Shown here piece by piece: positions 56,367-64,000 of a stretch of 64,000 nt of DNA. Source of the DNA: Desulforhopalus sp. (lineage in GTDB: Bacteria; Desulfobacterota; Desulfobulbia; Desulfobulbales; Desulfocapsaceae); the NCBI GenBank assembly GCA_030247675.1, contig JAOTRX010000002.1, positions 1-64,000 on the forward strand. Direction: 5' to 3'. The position numbers were made by a program, and so were the translations under genes. Below the pieces are notes generated by a model. That model saw nothing but the letters and a program-made list of their open reading frames with translations, did not search any database and was not told the DNA's origin. How positions within the stretch are numbered: position 1 is the first letter of the stretch; each line of letters opens with the position of its first letter.

Positions 56367-56909
56367 CTAGAAACAACACCGCTCAACATCAAAGGCATTG
56401 AGGATTCGCAGTTCCCGCTCCCTTCGAACGTGGTCGAGTGGGGCAGGGAACTCCAGTTGGTCAAACATTTTGACAGCGGTGGGATAATCAGGGATAGAAT
56501 CTAAACCATATCCGCGAATCTTGCCAGTTTTTGTGTCTAATAGTTCGGCATCCTGGCCGTTGGTGACCACGGCGAGCGGTATGCGGTAGTCAGGGCAGAG
56601 AACCCGGGCAGCGGCAATGGCGGCGCGTTCCCTGCTCACCAGAGAGCCCGGGCCATAGCGGAGGATCATAAAGCTTTTACCTTTGAGCGATACGGTGAGT
56701 TCAATTGTCGAGGTGACAAAACAGCGGGAAAACAGGGTGTCGATGCGCAGCCGTGGAGTCAATGATTCCCTGGGATAGCCCTTGGCCTCGACCATGATCT
56801 TGCTCAGATTCTGGCGAATGCGCTCATCATCGGTGTCGGTGAGTACCTCTCCACTCAGGTAGTCGACAAGGGTTCCGTAGATAAGATGATGAGGTTTGGG
56901 GACGGGCAT
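56367..56909 (-). CDS. HsdR N-terminal-like nuclease-fold protein
   Basis: A 180-aa protein resembling the HSDR_N_2 domain (type I restriction R-subunit N-terminal, PD-(D/E)xK fold) found in small stand-alone proteins. Seen: DERIRQNLSKIMVEAKGYPRESLTPRLRI, then SLKGKSFMILRYGPGSL, where the fold has D...ExK-like positions, and LAVVTNGQDAELLDTKTGKIRG, typical for the family. No HsdM/S or other restriction genes adjoin, so it is not a restriction system here. Role unknown. It lies between the DAHP synthase and the omptin gene. Confidence 0.75.
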   Translation of the reverse strand: MPVPKPHHLIYGTLVDYLSGEVLTDTDDERIRQNLSKIMVEAKGYPRESLTPRLRIDTLFSRCFVTSTIELTVSLKGKSFMILRYGPGSLVSRERAAIAAARVLCPDYRIPLAVVTNGQDAELLDTKTGKIRGYGLDSIPDYPTAVKMFDQLEFPAPLDHVRRERELRILNAFDVERCCF

Positions 56910-57131
56910 AAGTTTTGGCCGATGGCTCCGGGAAAAGGGTGAAATAACCGTCTGTTTTGTAGTTATGAATGTAAGAACTGGTAATTAATTTGCAAGGCGG
57001 CTGCCGGTGGTGGAATTTCCTGCAGCCTGGCAATTTTCTTGCGGCAATCTCTGGCAAAAGACGGCTGGTATTGTACAATGGATGGCAACAGATCGACGTA
57101 TCGTTTCAACAAACCATAAGAAGGAGGAAAT

Positions 57132-58136
57132 ATGAAATCGAAAAAGATACTTGCCCGCAGTTCCCGCCTGTTGGCCGCATCGTTGCTGGTCTGTTCCTGG
57201 GCGCAGAGTGCTGCGGCGGCCGGGCCGGTGGCGGTTGCCCCGGCGAGATCCGGCAGTCTGGTTGCGGAACAGCCGGGATCGCCGGTCACCTTCAGTGTTG
57301 ATCTTGGCGCCGGCTATCTCTCCGGCGAGTCAAAGGAGCTGGTGTATTGGCCGAACTACAACAATCATAAGGCCAGCGAATTGGTCTGGGAGATTGAAGA
57401 CCTGTATATGATCGGATTTGGCGCATCCCTGAAGGTTCGCAACTGGATGGCGGTCAACTTTACCGGTTGGGTCAAGGCCACCGACGGTGAGGGTTCCCTG
57501 GACGATTATGACTGGAGCAATGTCGGTGGCGACTGGACCGACTGGTCCCGTCATGAAAATACCGATGTTACCGAAGGCAGTATCCTCGATTTCAATGCCG
57601 AGTTCGCCTTTCTCAGGACCGACAATGTGGCCTTGAAGGGTATTGTCGGCTATAAGCGCGATAACTTTGCATGGGAGGCCTCCGGCGGCCAGTACACCTA
57701 CTCGGAAGACGGTTTTCGTGATAGCAGCGGAACGTTTTCTAACAATCTCACGATTATCGGCTACGAACAAACCTTTACCGCACCGTATATCGGTGTAGGG
57801 TTTGCGGCAAAATTCAATGCCCTTGAACTAAGCGGCCGGTTTATTTATTCCCCGCTGGTGGAGGGTGAGGCGACCGACAACCACTATCTTCGCAACCTGG
57901 TTACCTATGACGAAGGGGAAGAGGGAGAGCTTTTCGGCCTTGATGTGGCCGGGACCTTCTCCTTCACCGATCACCTCGCCGTCAAATTGGGTTACAGCTA
58001 CCAGCGCTACGATGAGATGCAGGGAGATTCGGAATGGGATTATCGTGATGAAGGGGTTGTCTACTATTTTGAGGATGGTGCCGGTATGTCGCAGACATCC
58101 TCACTCTTCAAGGTTGTCATGCAGTATACATTTTAG
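57132..58136 (+). CDS. Omptin-family outer membrane protease
   Basis: A 334-aa outer-membrane beta-barrel with a signal peptide (LLAASLLVCSWAQSAAAA). Ten amphipathic strands with loops are expected. Omptin features are the first catalytic aspartates in GSLDDYDWSN followed by WTDWSRHENTDV (OmpT has DMTDHDW and W-T-D-x-S-x-H-P-N-T). The Asp-His pair lies in EATDNHYLRNLVTY, and GYKRDNFAWEASGG and a terminal aromatic residue (VVMQYTF) are present. Start: ATG at 57132 with AGGAGG ten bases upstream. Omptins cleave between basic residues and need LPS. It is notable outside gamma-proteobacteria. Confidence 0.88.
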   Translation: MKSKKILARSSRLLAASLLVCSWAQSAAAAGPVAVAPARSGSLVAEQPGSPVTFSVDLGAGYLSGESKELVYWPNYNNHKASELVWEIEDLYMIGFGASLKVRNWMAVNFTGWVKATDGEGSLDDYDWSNVGGDWTDWSRHENTDVTEGSILDFNAEFAFLRTDNVALKGIVGYKRDNFAWEASGGQYTYSEDGFRDSSGTFSNNLTIIGYEQTFTAPYIGVGFAAKFNALELSGRFIYSPLVEGEATDNHYLRNLVTYDEGEEGELFGLDVAGTFSFTDHLAVKLGYSYQRYDEMQGDSEWDYRDEGVVYYFEDGAGMSQTSSLFKVVMQYTF

Positions 58137-58195
58137 TGCCTTGTTCCATAAAAATGTCATAAAAACAATAAATTAAGGTTGTGAAGGCAGTGATG

Positions 58196-58320
58196 AGTAC
58201 ACCACCACCAAGGCACTTATATCCCTCTGCAGTGGGAGGGGATTATAGCCCCTGGGTTGCGGGCGCTAGCCCACTCTAGATCCTGACCGGCATCGTTTGC
58301 CGGAAGCTTGAAATTGAAAA
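58196..58320 (+). other. Structured intergenic segment after the omptin gene
   Basis: In about 120 bases there are nested inverted repeats: GTGGG ... CCCAC enclosing AGGGG/CCCCT around GATTATAG-like bases near 58233-58275, then CCGGCA/TGCCGG around TCGTT near 58288-58305. With the terminator behind it, it could be a 3' UTR structure or a small RNA. No known family recognised. Confidence 0.35.
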
Positions 58321-58324
58321 AACC

Positions 58325-58370
58325 ATCGGCCCGTTACCCTTACGTGGGTAACGGGCCGATTTCTTTTTTA
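58325..58370. terminator. Bidirectional terminator between omptin and trpB2
   Basis: ATCGGCCCGTTACCC (58325-58339) pairs perfectly with GGGTAACGGGCCGAT (58346-58360) around a six-base loop, followed by TTCTTTTTT on the plus strand and GGTTTTTT on the minus strand. It serves the convergent omptin and TrpB-like genes. Confidence 0.93.
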
Positions 58371-58385
58371 AAAAGCCGTTGAGGA

Positions 58386-59729
58386 TCAGATCTTCGGCAA
58401 ATTGGCCATCGATTGGGCGATTGCCTCACGCGGATAATCATAGTCCTGCAGATCGCCGGCGTAGTATCTGTCGTAGGAGCCCATGTCGATGAGACCATGG
58501 CCGGAGAAATTAAAGAGTATGGTCTTCGGTTCATCCGGGTTTTTCATGGCCTCGATAATGGCACCGCGAATCGCATGGCAGGTCTCCGGGGCGGGGATAA
58601 TTCCTTCCGTCTTAGCAAAGAGCACGCCCGCCTCGAAACATTCCAGCTGATGCAATTTCACCGGCTCGACGATTTTCTCCCGGACCATTGCCGAGACAAT
58701 CGGTGACATCCCATGGTAGCGCAGGCCGCCGGCATGGATACCCGGCGGAATGAAATCATGGCCGAGGGTGTACATGTAGAGGAGAGGAGTGGTCTGGGCA
58801 ACATCACCAAAGTCATAGGCCAGTTTGCCGGCGGTAAGGGTCGGGCAGGATGCTGGTTCGGTGCCGACGAAACGGACCTTCTTGCCTTCAAGGTAATCGG
58901 GGAGATAGGGGGTTGCCAGACCGGCGAAGTTCGAGCCGCCGCCGCAGCAGCCGACGATGACGTCCGGGTACTCTCCGGCGATTTCCATCTGTTTTTTCGC
59001 CTCCAGACCGATAATCGACTGGTGGAGAATGACGTGGTTGAGTACCGAGCCCAGGGAGTATTTGGTGTCTTCCCGGGAGAAGGCGTCTTCCAGTGCCTCG
59101 GAGATGGCAATACCCAGGGATCCGGCGGTGTCGGGCATCTTTTCGAGGATGGCCCGGCCGGTCTTGGTTTCGTTACTTGGGCTGGCAACGACGGTTGCGC
59201 CAAAGGTCTGCATGATCGACTTGCGGTAGGGTTTCTGGTCAAAAGATACTCTGACCATATAGACCTTGCATTCCAGTCCGAATTTGTTGGCGGCCAGCGA
59301 CAGGGCGCTGCCCCACTGGCCAGCACCGGTCTCGGTGGTCAGCCGTTTGACGCCCTCCCGCTTGTTGTAATAGGCCTGGGCCACGGCACTGTTCAGCTTG
59401 TGAGAGCCGACAGGGGAGACCCCCTCATTTTTAAAGAAGATCTTCGCCTTGGTGCCCAGGGCCTTTTCAAGATTGGCGGCCCTGACTAAGGGCGAAGGCC
59501 GCCAGATCTTGAGGATTTCCTGGACCTCTTCAGGGATGTCGATAAAACGGGCGGTGGACATTTCCTGTTCAAGCAATCCCATGGGGAAAATCTTAGCGAG
59601 TTTTTCCGGGCCCATCGGCTGCTTTGTTTCCGGATCGAGCGGCGGCAACAGGCCGTTTGGCAGGTCCGGAACGACATTGTACCATTGGGTAGGCATCTCA
59701 TCATCGCGCAGTACGATCTTCTTAATCAT
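58386..59729 (-). CDS. Tryptophan synthase beta-like PLP enzyme (TrpB2)
   Basis: PLP enzyme condensing serine with indole. The 447-aa protein is longer than standard TrpB and matches TrpB2. It has [39 protein letters not shown] with the PLP lysine, [26 protein letters not shown], phosphate loop [13 protein letters not shown], and [13 protein letters not shown]. Start: ATG at 59729 after AAAAGGAGAATCC. No trpA or other trp genes adjoin, so it may recycle free indole or work with an unlinked TrpA. A role in indole salvage is inference. Confidence 0.93.
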   Translation of the reverse strand: MIKKIVLRDDEMPTQWYNVVPDLPNGLLPPLDPETKQPMGPEKLAKIFPMGLLEQEMSTARFIDIPEEVQEILKIWRPSPLVRAANLEKALGTKAKIFFKNEGVSPVGSHKLNSAVAQAYYNKREGVKRLTTETGAGQWGSALSLAANKFGLECKVYMVRVSFDQKPYRKSIMQTFGATVVASPSNETKTGRAILEKMPDTAGSLGIAISEALEDAFSREDTKYSLGSVLNHVILHQSIIGLEAKKQMEIAGEYPDVIVGCCGGGSNFAGLATPYLPDYLEGKKVRFVGTEPASCPTLTAGKLAYDFGDVAQTTPLLYMYTLGHDFIPPGIHAGGLRYHGMSPIVSAMVREKIVEPVKLHQLECFEAGVLFAKTEGIIPAPETCHAIRGAIIEAMKNPDEPKTILFNFSGHGLIDMGSYDRYYAGDLQDYDYPREAIAQSMANLPKI

Positions 59730-59926
59730 GGATTCTCCTTTTGCTGTAATGTGCTGTGGGTCAGTATCTTGAGGGAATATTCTGTGGAATTTCAAGAAAT
59801 TTCATTGAGCAGACACTTTTCCCGGTTGTAGGGATTGGGGTTGGCGTGCGACAATTTCACGATCACGTTTCTTCTTTACCATAGACCCGCCGATTTGGGC
59901 AACCAAGGGTTGTCTGTACCGCGCGG

Positions 59927-62641
59927 CTATTGCCCTTTGGCGGGCAAAAAATTTGCTGCATCCTGGTCGAATAAGATGACATCGGGATTCCAGTCCAGCC
60001 AGTGTTTTTCCGGCAGGTTGTGCAGGGTGAAGAGGTGCCCGGTGCTGACTGCTTGCCCGGAATCTTGGCCGTCCGGCGTGGCCAGGGCAATGCCGCCACG
60101 GAGGATGGCGGTAAGCGATTCCGCCGAAACGGTCACTCCAGAAAAGATACCGCCCTCAATCCTTGCGCCGCTGACCTGCCAGAACCGGGTATTTGCCCGT
60201 ATTATCGCCGCATAGTGCGGCCGGATACTGACAAAGACCCGGACCTTCTGGAAGGAGGGCGACAGATCGTAGCCGGTTACCTCGCCGATCTGCAACTGGC
60301 GATAATAAACCGGTGAGCCGGTGTCAAGAGAACCGAGATGACCGGTTTCGAGGATAATCCCCAGGCCTTTCCGGGTGGCAATCTCGGTGAGCGGCGGTTC
60401 GGCCTCGGCCTTGAATGACCGCGTCGGATTGCCGTTTCCGGGCAGGATATTGAAGAAAGAACCGAAGATCAGGGTTTCGGCATTTTTGATGCCGGAGAGG
60501 TTGAATTGGGCCTGCTCGACCCAGATTTTCGTCCCGGTACGAAACAGCGTGGTGGCATTTTCATCAATCCGCAGCGTGGCGATAATGGCCAGTTTATCAC
60601 TCAGGCGCAACTTGCTCACCCTGCCGATCTCTATGCCGTTACTGCGGACCGGCGAGCCTTCCTTAAGGTCCTGCGCCCTGTCAAGGAGTATGGTCATCTC
60701 TGTATCGTCAGCTTGCTGGGCCTCCTGTTGGCTGGCATATAGCGGGTAGGGCGCGGCTGCGATCGATGGAGCGCCCGGCGCCGGATTGATGCAGCCAATC
60801 CCCCCGGTCAATACCGATTGCAGCGACCCGGTTTGCAATTTTATCCCCTCCAAACTCCCGGAGATCTGCAGGCCGCTGGTGTTGAAAAACCGGCTGTTCT
60901 GCTGGATGATGTTCTTGTACTCGTCAAAGACGATGCATTCAATGAGCACCGTTTTCTGGTCGGCGGAAAGGCGAAAGTTCTCCACCTCGCCGATTTTGAT
61001 TTTTTTGTGGAGAATTGGTGACCCGGCCGCCAAGGATTCGGCGTCCGGGGCCATGAGGGTAAAGCGTTTGCCGGCGGGCTGCAGGTCACTCACCGCCAGA
61101 GTGGCATCCCTGAGGCTGCTGTAGAGGTGGAATTCGGTACCCTCATCCGGCTGAATATATTTTTGCTTTTTCAGGATATCCGGGGAAGTGAAACTGATTC
61201 CACCTTGCAGCATTTTGGCCAGTGGCCCGGTGGAAAGAGATACACCATCCGCCAGAGAACCATTCACCTCAAGCCCGGAATGGAGCCAGAAGACGCTTTT
61301 CTTGCTGAGGAGCTTCAGGGAATCCTGGTATATGAACACGGTTGTTCGGATTGTCGCCCCCCTTTTGTCGATCTCTACATTGACGACTTCCCCGACTTGG
61401 ATATTTTTGAAATATACCGGTGACTTGACTGAAAGACTAACCGGGCCGTCGGCATTGAGGACAAAGGTTTTTCCGGGGCGCAACGGGACCTGCGGGGGTG
61501 GGTCGGAAAGAATGTCGAAGTGGTCCTTAAAGTCGCCGCCGCCCGGCTGGAAGGTGATATGGGCCCCGGACAGGAGCAGTTGCATATTATTGAGACCGGC
61601 GGCCGAGATCTCCGGTTTGACCAACCAGAACTTAGTGTTTTCACGGAGAATCAGTTCTGTCCTCGGATCGAGCATGATATGGGCGGTAACCGTCCGATCT
61701 TTATCGTTATTTATTTGAATTTCTTTAACAAAACCTGCTTCGAGGCCGCGATACATGACCTTCGTTGCCCCCTCGACGATGTCTTCGCTGGAGGCCAGAG
61801 TCAGGGTCATTGGAATACCGAAGTTGGCCGATTCGAAGTCGGGGTACAGCGGGAATACCCGACCATTTGTCGCATGGGGGGTTTCCGCCAGCTGTTCCGG
61901 GGTATGGAGGAGAATTCCCCCTCTCAGCAGTGAGGCCAGAGACTCGACCTGAATCTTCAGCGACGGCAATTTACCGCTTATCTGGATGCCGCTGGCGTTA
62001 CAGAACCGGCTGCCCTCGTGCACCAGACCGGCGAATTCCGGCTTGATGAAGACGTCGATCATGACGTTCTTGTCCCCTTCCAGCTGATATTTCTGCACCT
62101 CGCCGATTTGGATATTGCGGTAGTAAATACCGGTACCCGCCTGGATGGAGCCGAGCACCTCGGCCTTGATCCTGAGGTGCAGGCCCGGTGTGTCCAGGGC
62201 CACCGGTGGAGCGGAGTCCAGTCCGACGAATTCCCTTCGAGGGATATCCGATGTCCCGACCTGTACGCTAATATAGCTGCCGGAGAGAATGGTCTCCAGG
62301 CCATGGATGGAGCTCGCCGACAGTTCCGGCCGGACTATCCAGAAGAGGGTGTCGTCGACAAGCTCGTCTACCACCGACTTTTCCATCTTGACCTTTGTCT
62401 CTATCTGCCGGTTTTTCAGGTCGGGCCGGATCTTCGTCACCAGGCCGATGGGGATGCCCCGGGCCATGACCTGGGTTTTGCCCGGGGTGACACCGGTAGC
62501 ATCGGCAAAAACGATGGTGATTTCCACCCCGGCATTTTTATAGCTGGAATATACCAGCCAGCAACATATGCCCAAGGCGATCAGGGGAAGAGTCCAGATT
62601 GGTGAGATTCCGCGATTTTTCGTGATTTGCGCAGTGGTCAT
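59927..62641 (-). CDS. Seven-MCE-domain lipid transport protein LetB-like (YebT/PqiB family)
   Basis: A 904-aa protein with one N-terminal membrane helix (IWTLPLIALGICCWLVYSSY) and seven MCE repeats, each with the G(S/T)xVxxxxIxIGxV pattern. Examples are GKTQVMARGIPIGLV, GTGIYYRNIQIGEV, ATKVMYRGLEAGFV, SPVYFKNIQVGEV, SPILHKKIKIGEV, SPVRSNGIEIGRV and SPVYYRQLQIGEV. Seven MCE domains and about 900 aa match LetB, which forms a tunnel carrying lipids across the periplasm; PqiB has three. The ATG at 62641 overlaps the end of the LetA-like gene by four bases. It acts between inner and outer membranes. Confidence 0.92.
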   Translation of the reverse strand: MTTAQITKNRGISPIWTLPLIALGICCWLVYSSYKNAGVEITIVFADATGVTPGKTQVMARGIPIGLVTKIRPDLKNRQIETKVKMEKSVVDELVDDTLFWIVRPELSASSIHGLETILSGSYISVQVGTSDIPRREFVGLDSAPPVALDTPGLHLRIKAEVLGSIQAGTGIYYRNIQIGEVQKYQLEGDKNVMIDVFIKPEFAGLVHEGSRFCNASGIQISGKLPSLKIQVESLASLLRGGILLHTPEQLAETPHATNGRVFPLYPDFESANFGIPMTLTLASSEDIVEGATKVMYRGLEAGFVKEIQINNDKDRTVTAHIMLDPRTELILRENTKFWLVKPEISAAGLNNMQLLLSGAHITFQPGGGDFKDHFDILSDPPPQVPLRPGKTFVLNADGPVSLSVKSPVYFKNIQVGEVVNVEIDKRGATIRTTVFIYQDSLKLLSKKSVFWLHSGLEVNGSLADGVSLSTGPLAKMLQGGISFTSPDILKKQKYIQPDEGTEFHLYSSLRDATLAVSDLQPAGKRFTLMAPDAESLAAGSPILHKKIKIGEVENFRLSADQKTVLIECIVFDEYKNIIQQNSRFFNTSGLQISGSLEGIKLQTGSLQSVLTGGIGCINPAPGAPSIAAAPYPLYASQQEAQQADDTEMTILLDRAQDLKEGSPVRSNGIEIGRVSKLRLSDKLAIIATLRIDENATTLFRTGTKIWVEQAQFNLSGIKNAETLIFGSFFNILPGNGNPTRSFKAEAEPPLTEIATRKGLGIILETGHLGSLDTGSPVYYRQLQIGEVTGYDLSPSFQKVRVFVSIRPHYAAIIRANTRFWQVSGARIEGGIFSGVTVSAESLTAILRGGIALATPDGQDSGQAVSTGHLFTLHNLPEKHWLDWNPDVILFDQDAANFLPAKGQ

Positions 62642-63990
62642 GAGTGCTTCCAGTAAGGTTTTGCAAGCCGGCCTTGAAATTCCGTTTTTTCTCCGGAAGA
62701 GCAATTATCCCAGATAATTCGGGGATCAAAGGCGGTGGCGGCGAACATGGTCGCCGCCACAACAAAGGAAAAATAGGTGGCGGCCGGGGCGGTATGAATA
62801 GAGGTGAAAAAGCCAAAATCAACGAGAACGCTGAGCAGGGCAATAACGAATATGTCAAGCATCGACCATCTGCCGATAAAGGCAATAAAACGATACAGCT
62901 GGGCCTTGTGCACGAGGAGCCTGGTATTGCTGCCCGGTCGGGTGGCCCGGAGGAGGATGATCAGGCCGGCGATTTTAAAGACCGGTACGAGGACGGAGGC
63001 GGCAAAGATGATCAGACCGATCAGATAGGAGCCGTCCTGAAAAAAATAGATAATACCGTCAATGATGGTTGAACGATCGGGGATACCGAGAAAATCGACC
63101 TCCATGATCGGCAGGAGGTTTGCGGGGGCAAGAAAGATTGCCGAGGTGACCACCAGGGCCCAGGTGCGGCCGGTACTCTGCGGCTTGCGCATATGGAGAA
63201 TGGTCCGGCAGCGGGGGCATCGTTCCCCGGCGAGGGCAGCCGGGGAAAGCTTATGACAGGTATGGCAGAGGATGAGACCCCTTTCGGCGGCGGTGAGCCC
63301 TGCTCCATCGGACTCTGCTGCTTCTTCCTGGTTGATACCATTTTCCCTCCCCTTTGTCTCGATGCGGTGCCAGAAGAGATCGCGATCAATGACGGTGGAG
63401 ATGCCCAGGGTGATCAGTACCAGCCAGGAAAAGCACAATATTCCAGAATGATAGTCAATTTCCGAGGTGTGGGACATCTTGATGATGGTGACGAGGATAC
63501 CCAGCAGGTACACCTCGACCATCGCCCATTCTTCCAGGTGCAGATGAATCCGGAATAGGCCTGTCAGGTAGGAAGGATATCTCCGGCGCTGCAGCTGCCA
63601 GGAGATGATGCATATCGTTGTGAGGAGGATGAACGGAAAGACAACCGCCGAGAGCAGGACCATGACCGAGACGAAATAATAATCATTTCGGTAAAAGTTT
63701 AGAATCGATTGGAGTATATTGGCGGAGCCGCTGAAGCCGTAGGCCTTGAAGGTCATCAGGGGCAGCAGAATAGCCGGAAGATAGAGGCAGAGACCGGCGA
63801 TGGAAAGGGCCAGCACCTTGCTGATCGAGGCGGTTGAGCTCCTGCTTATTGTTCTGCGGCAGCGGGGGCAGATGGTCTTGTAACCCTCCGGGGCTTTAGC
63901 CTCATGCAGAAAAAGGTCACAATCGGGACAGGCTGTGTAATCGCTTAAGGACGGCAAAATACTATCCTCAGAATGGCTGGTTTTTGGCAA
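62638..63990 (-). CDS. LetA/PqiA-like membrane protein
   Basis: A 450-aa inner-membrane partner of LetB. Two similar halves each begin with a zinc-ribbon-like CxxC pair, CPDCDLF ... CPRCRRT near residues 20-45 and CHTCHKLS ... CPRCRTI near 255-285. Each is followed by several transmembrane helices (ALSIAGLCLYLPAILLPLMTF; LVVTSAIFLAPANLLPIMEV). This is the PqiA/LetA layout. The overlap with letB shows coupling. The start at 63990 is ten bases from the window edge, so an upstream start cannot be fully excluded. Confidence 0.9.
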   Translation of the reverse strand: MPKTSHSEDSILPSLSDYTACPDCDLFLHEAKAPEGYKTICPRCRRTISRSSTASISKVLALSIAGLCLYLPAILLPLMTFKAYGFSGSANILQSILNFYRNDYYFVSVMVLLSAVVFPFILLTTICIISWQLQRRRYPSYLTGLFRIHLHLEEWAMVEVYLLGILVTIIKMSHTSEIDYHSGILCFSWLVLITLGISTVIDRDLFWHRIETKGRENGINQEEAAESDGAGLTAAERGLILCHTCHKLSPAALAGERCPRCRTILHMRKPQSTGRTWALVVTSAIFLAPANLLPIMEVDFLGIPDRSTIIDGIIYFFQDGSYLIGLIIFAASVLVPVFKIAGLIILLRATRPGSNTRLLVHKAQLYRFIAFIGRWSMLDIFVIALLSVLVDFGFFTSIHTAPAATYFSFVVAATMFAATAFDPRIIWDNCSSGEKTEFQGRLAKPYWKHS

Positions 63991-64000
63991 GATTCTGATT

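Noticed and set aside
56367..56909. Type I restriction-modification system
   Set aside because: Only the small HsdR_N-like domain protein is present; no helicase part, HsdM or HsdS nearby.

Overview
The window looks like origin-proximal chromosome of a strictly or mainly anaerobic, Gram-negative deltaproteobacterium, most likely of the Desulfobulbales type. This is inferred from gene content and protein style, not from a database search. Supporting signs are dnaN-gyrB-gyrA at the left edge, parA/parB with a perfect parS site, a selenocysteine-containing periplasmic formate dehydrogenase, two ferredoxin-dependent 2-oxoacid oxidoreductases, and outer-membrane functions (omptin, LetAB, lipoprotein).

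Layout. 1-6.2 kb: dnaN, gyrB, gyrA, with no recF between dnaN and gyrB. 6.2-6.8 kb: a decayed gpsA. 7-12.7 kb (minus strand): fdhE, then a terminator, then the formate dehydrogenase operon alpha(Sec)-beta-gamma. 12.7-15 kb: AT-rich decaying DNA with a dead IS1595-type transposase and a possible second transposase remnant. 15-18.3 kb: nadB, parS, parA, parB. 18.4-21.6 kb: an SH3 protein, four tRNAs (Ser-GCU, Ser-UGA, Glu-UUC, Lys-UUU), a NifA-like activator and queH. 21.9-26.5 kb: an RdgC-like pair, gatB, radC, hemW. 26.5-33.2 kb: a GntR regulator facing a proline-to-glutamate-to-2-oxoglutarate catabolic cluster (proline dehydrogenase, P5C dehydrogenase, four-subunit Kor). 33.3-45 kb: TPR-methyltransferase, hybrid histidine kinase, FAH hydrolase, lipoprotein, AEC transporter, a peroxiredoxin-like selenoprotein read through an in-frame TGA, a DUF533-like protein, TatD, and an AlgJ/AlgI O-acetylation pair. 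45.2-47.6 kb: a second 2-oxoacid oxidoreductase with fused beta-gamma subunits. 47.7-64 kb: aldo/keto reductase, CYTH, EI24/CysZ-like, radA, a 38-aa membrane protein, a cyclase-like/cNMP-binding protein, HtrA, class II DAHP synthase, an HsdR_N-like protein, omptin, TrpB2, LetB and LetA.

How it fits together. Formate oxidation and ferredoxin-linked oxoacid oxidation provide low-potential electrons. The proline cluster would feed 2-oxoglutarate to Kor under GntR control through repeated TTGxATACA sites. Two separate UGA-Sec genes imply that the cell has Sec machinery elsewhere.

Two genome-level signals stand out. Base composition changes strongly across the window: sampled 60-base lines run at about 23-37% G+C in dnaN, gyrB and nadB but about 67% near 46-51 kb. 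The AT-rich part also holds the pseudogenes. The best candidate for something easily missed is the UxxC peroxiredoxin-like selenoprotein at 39976-40515, which standard gene callers would truncate.
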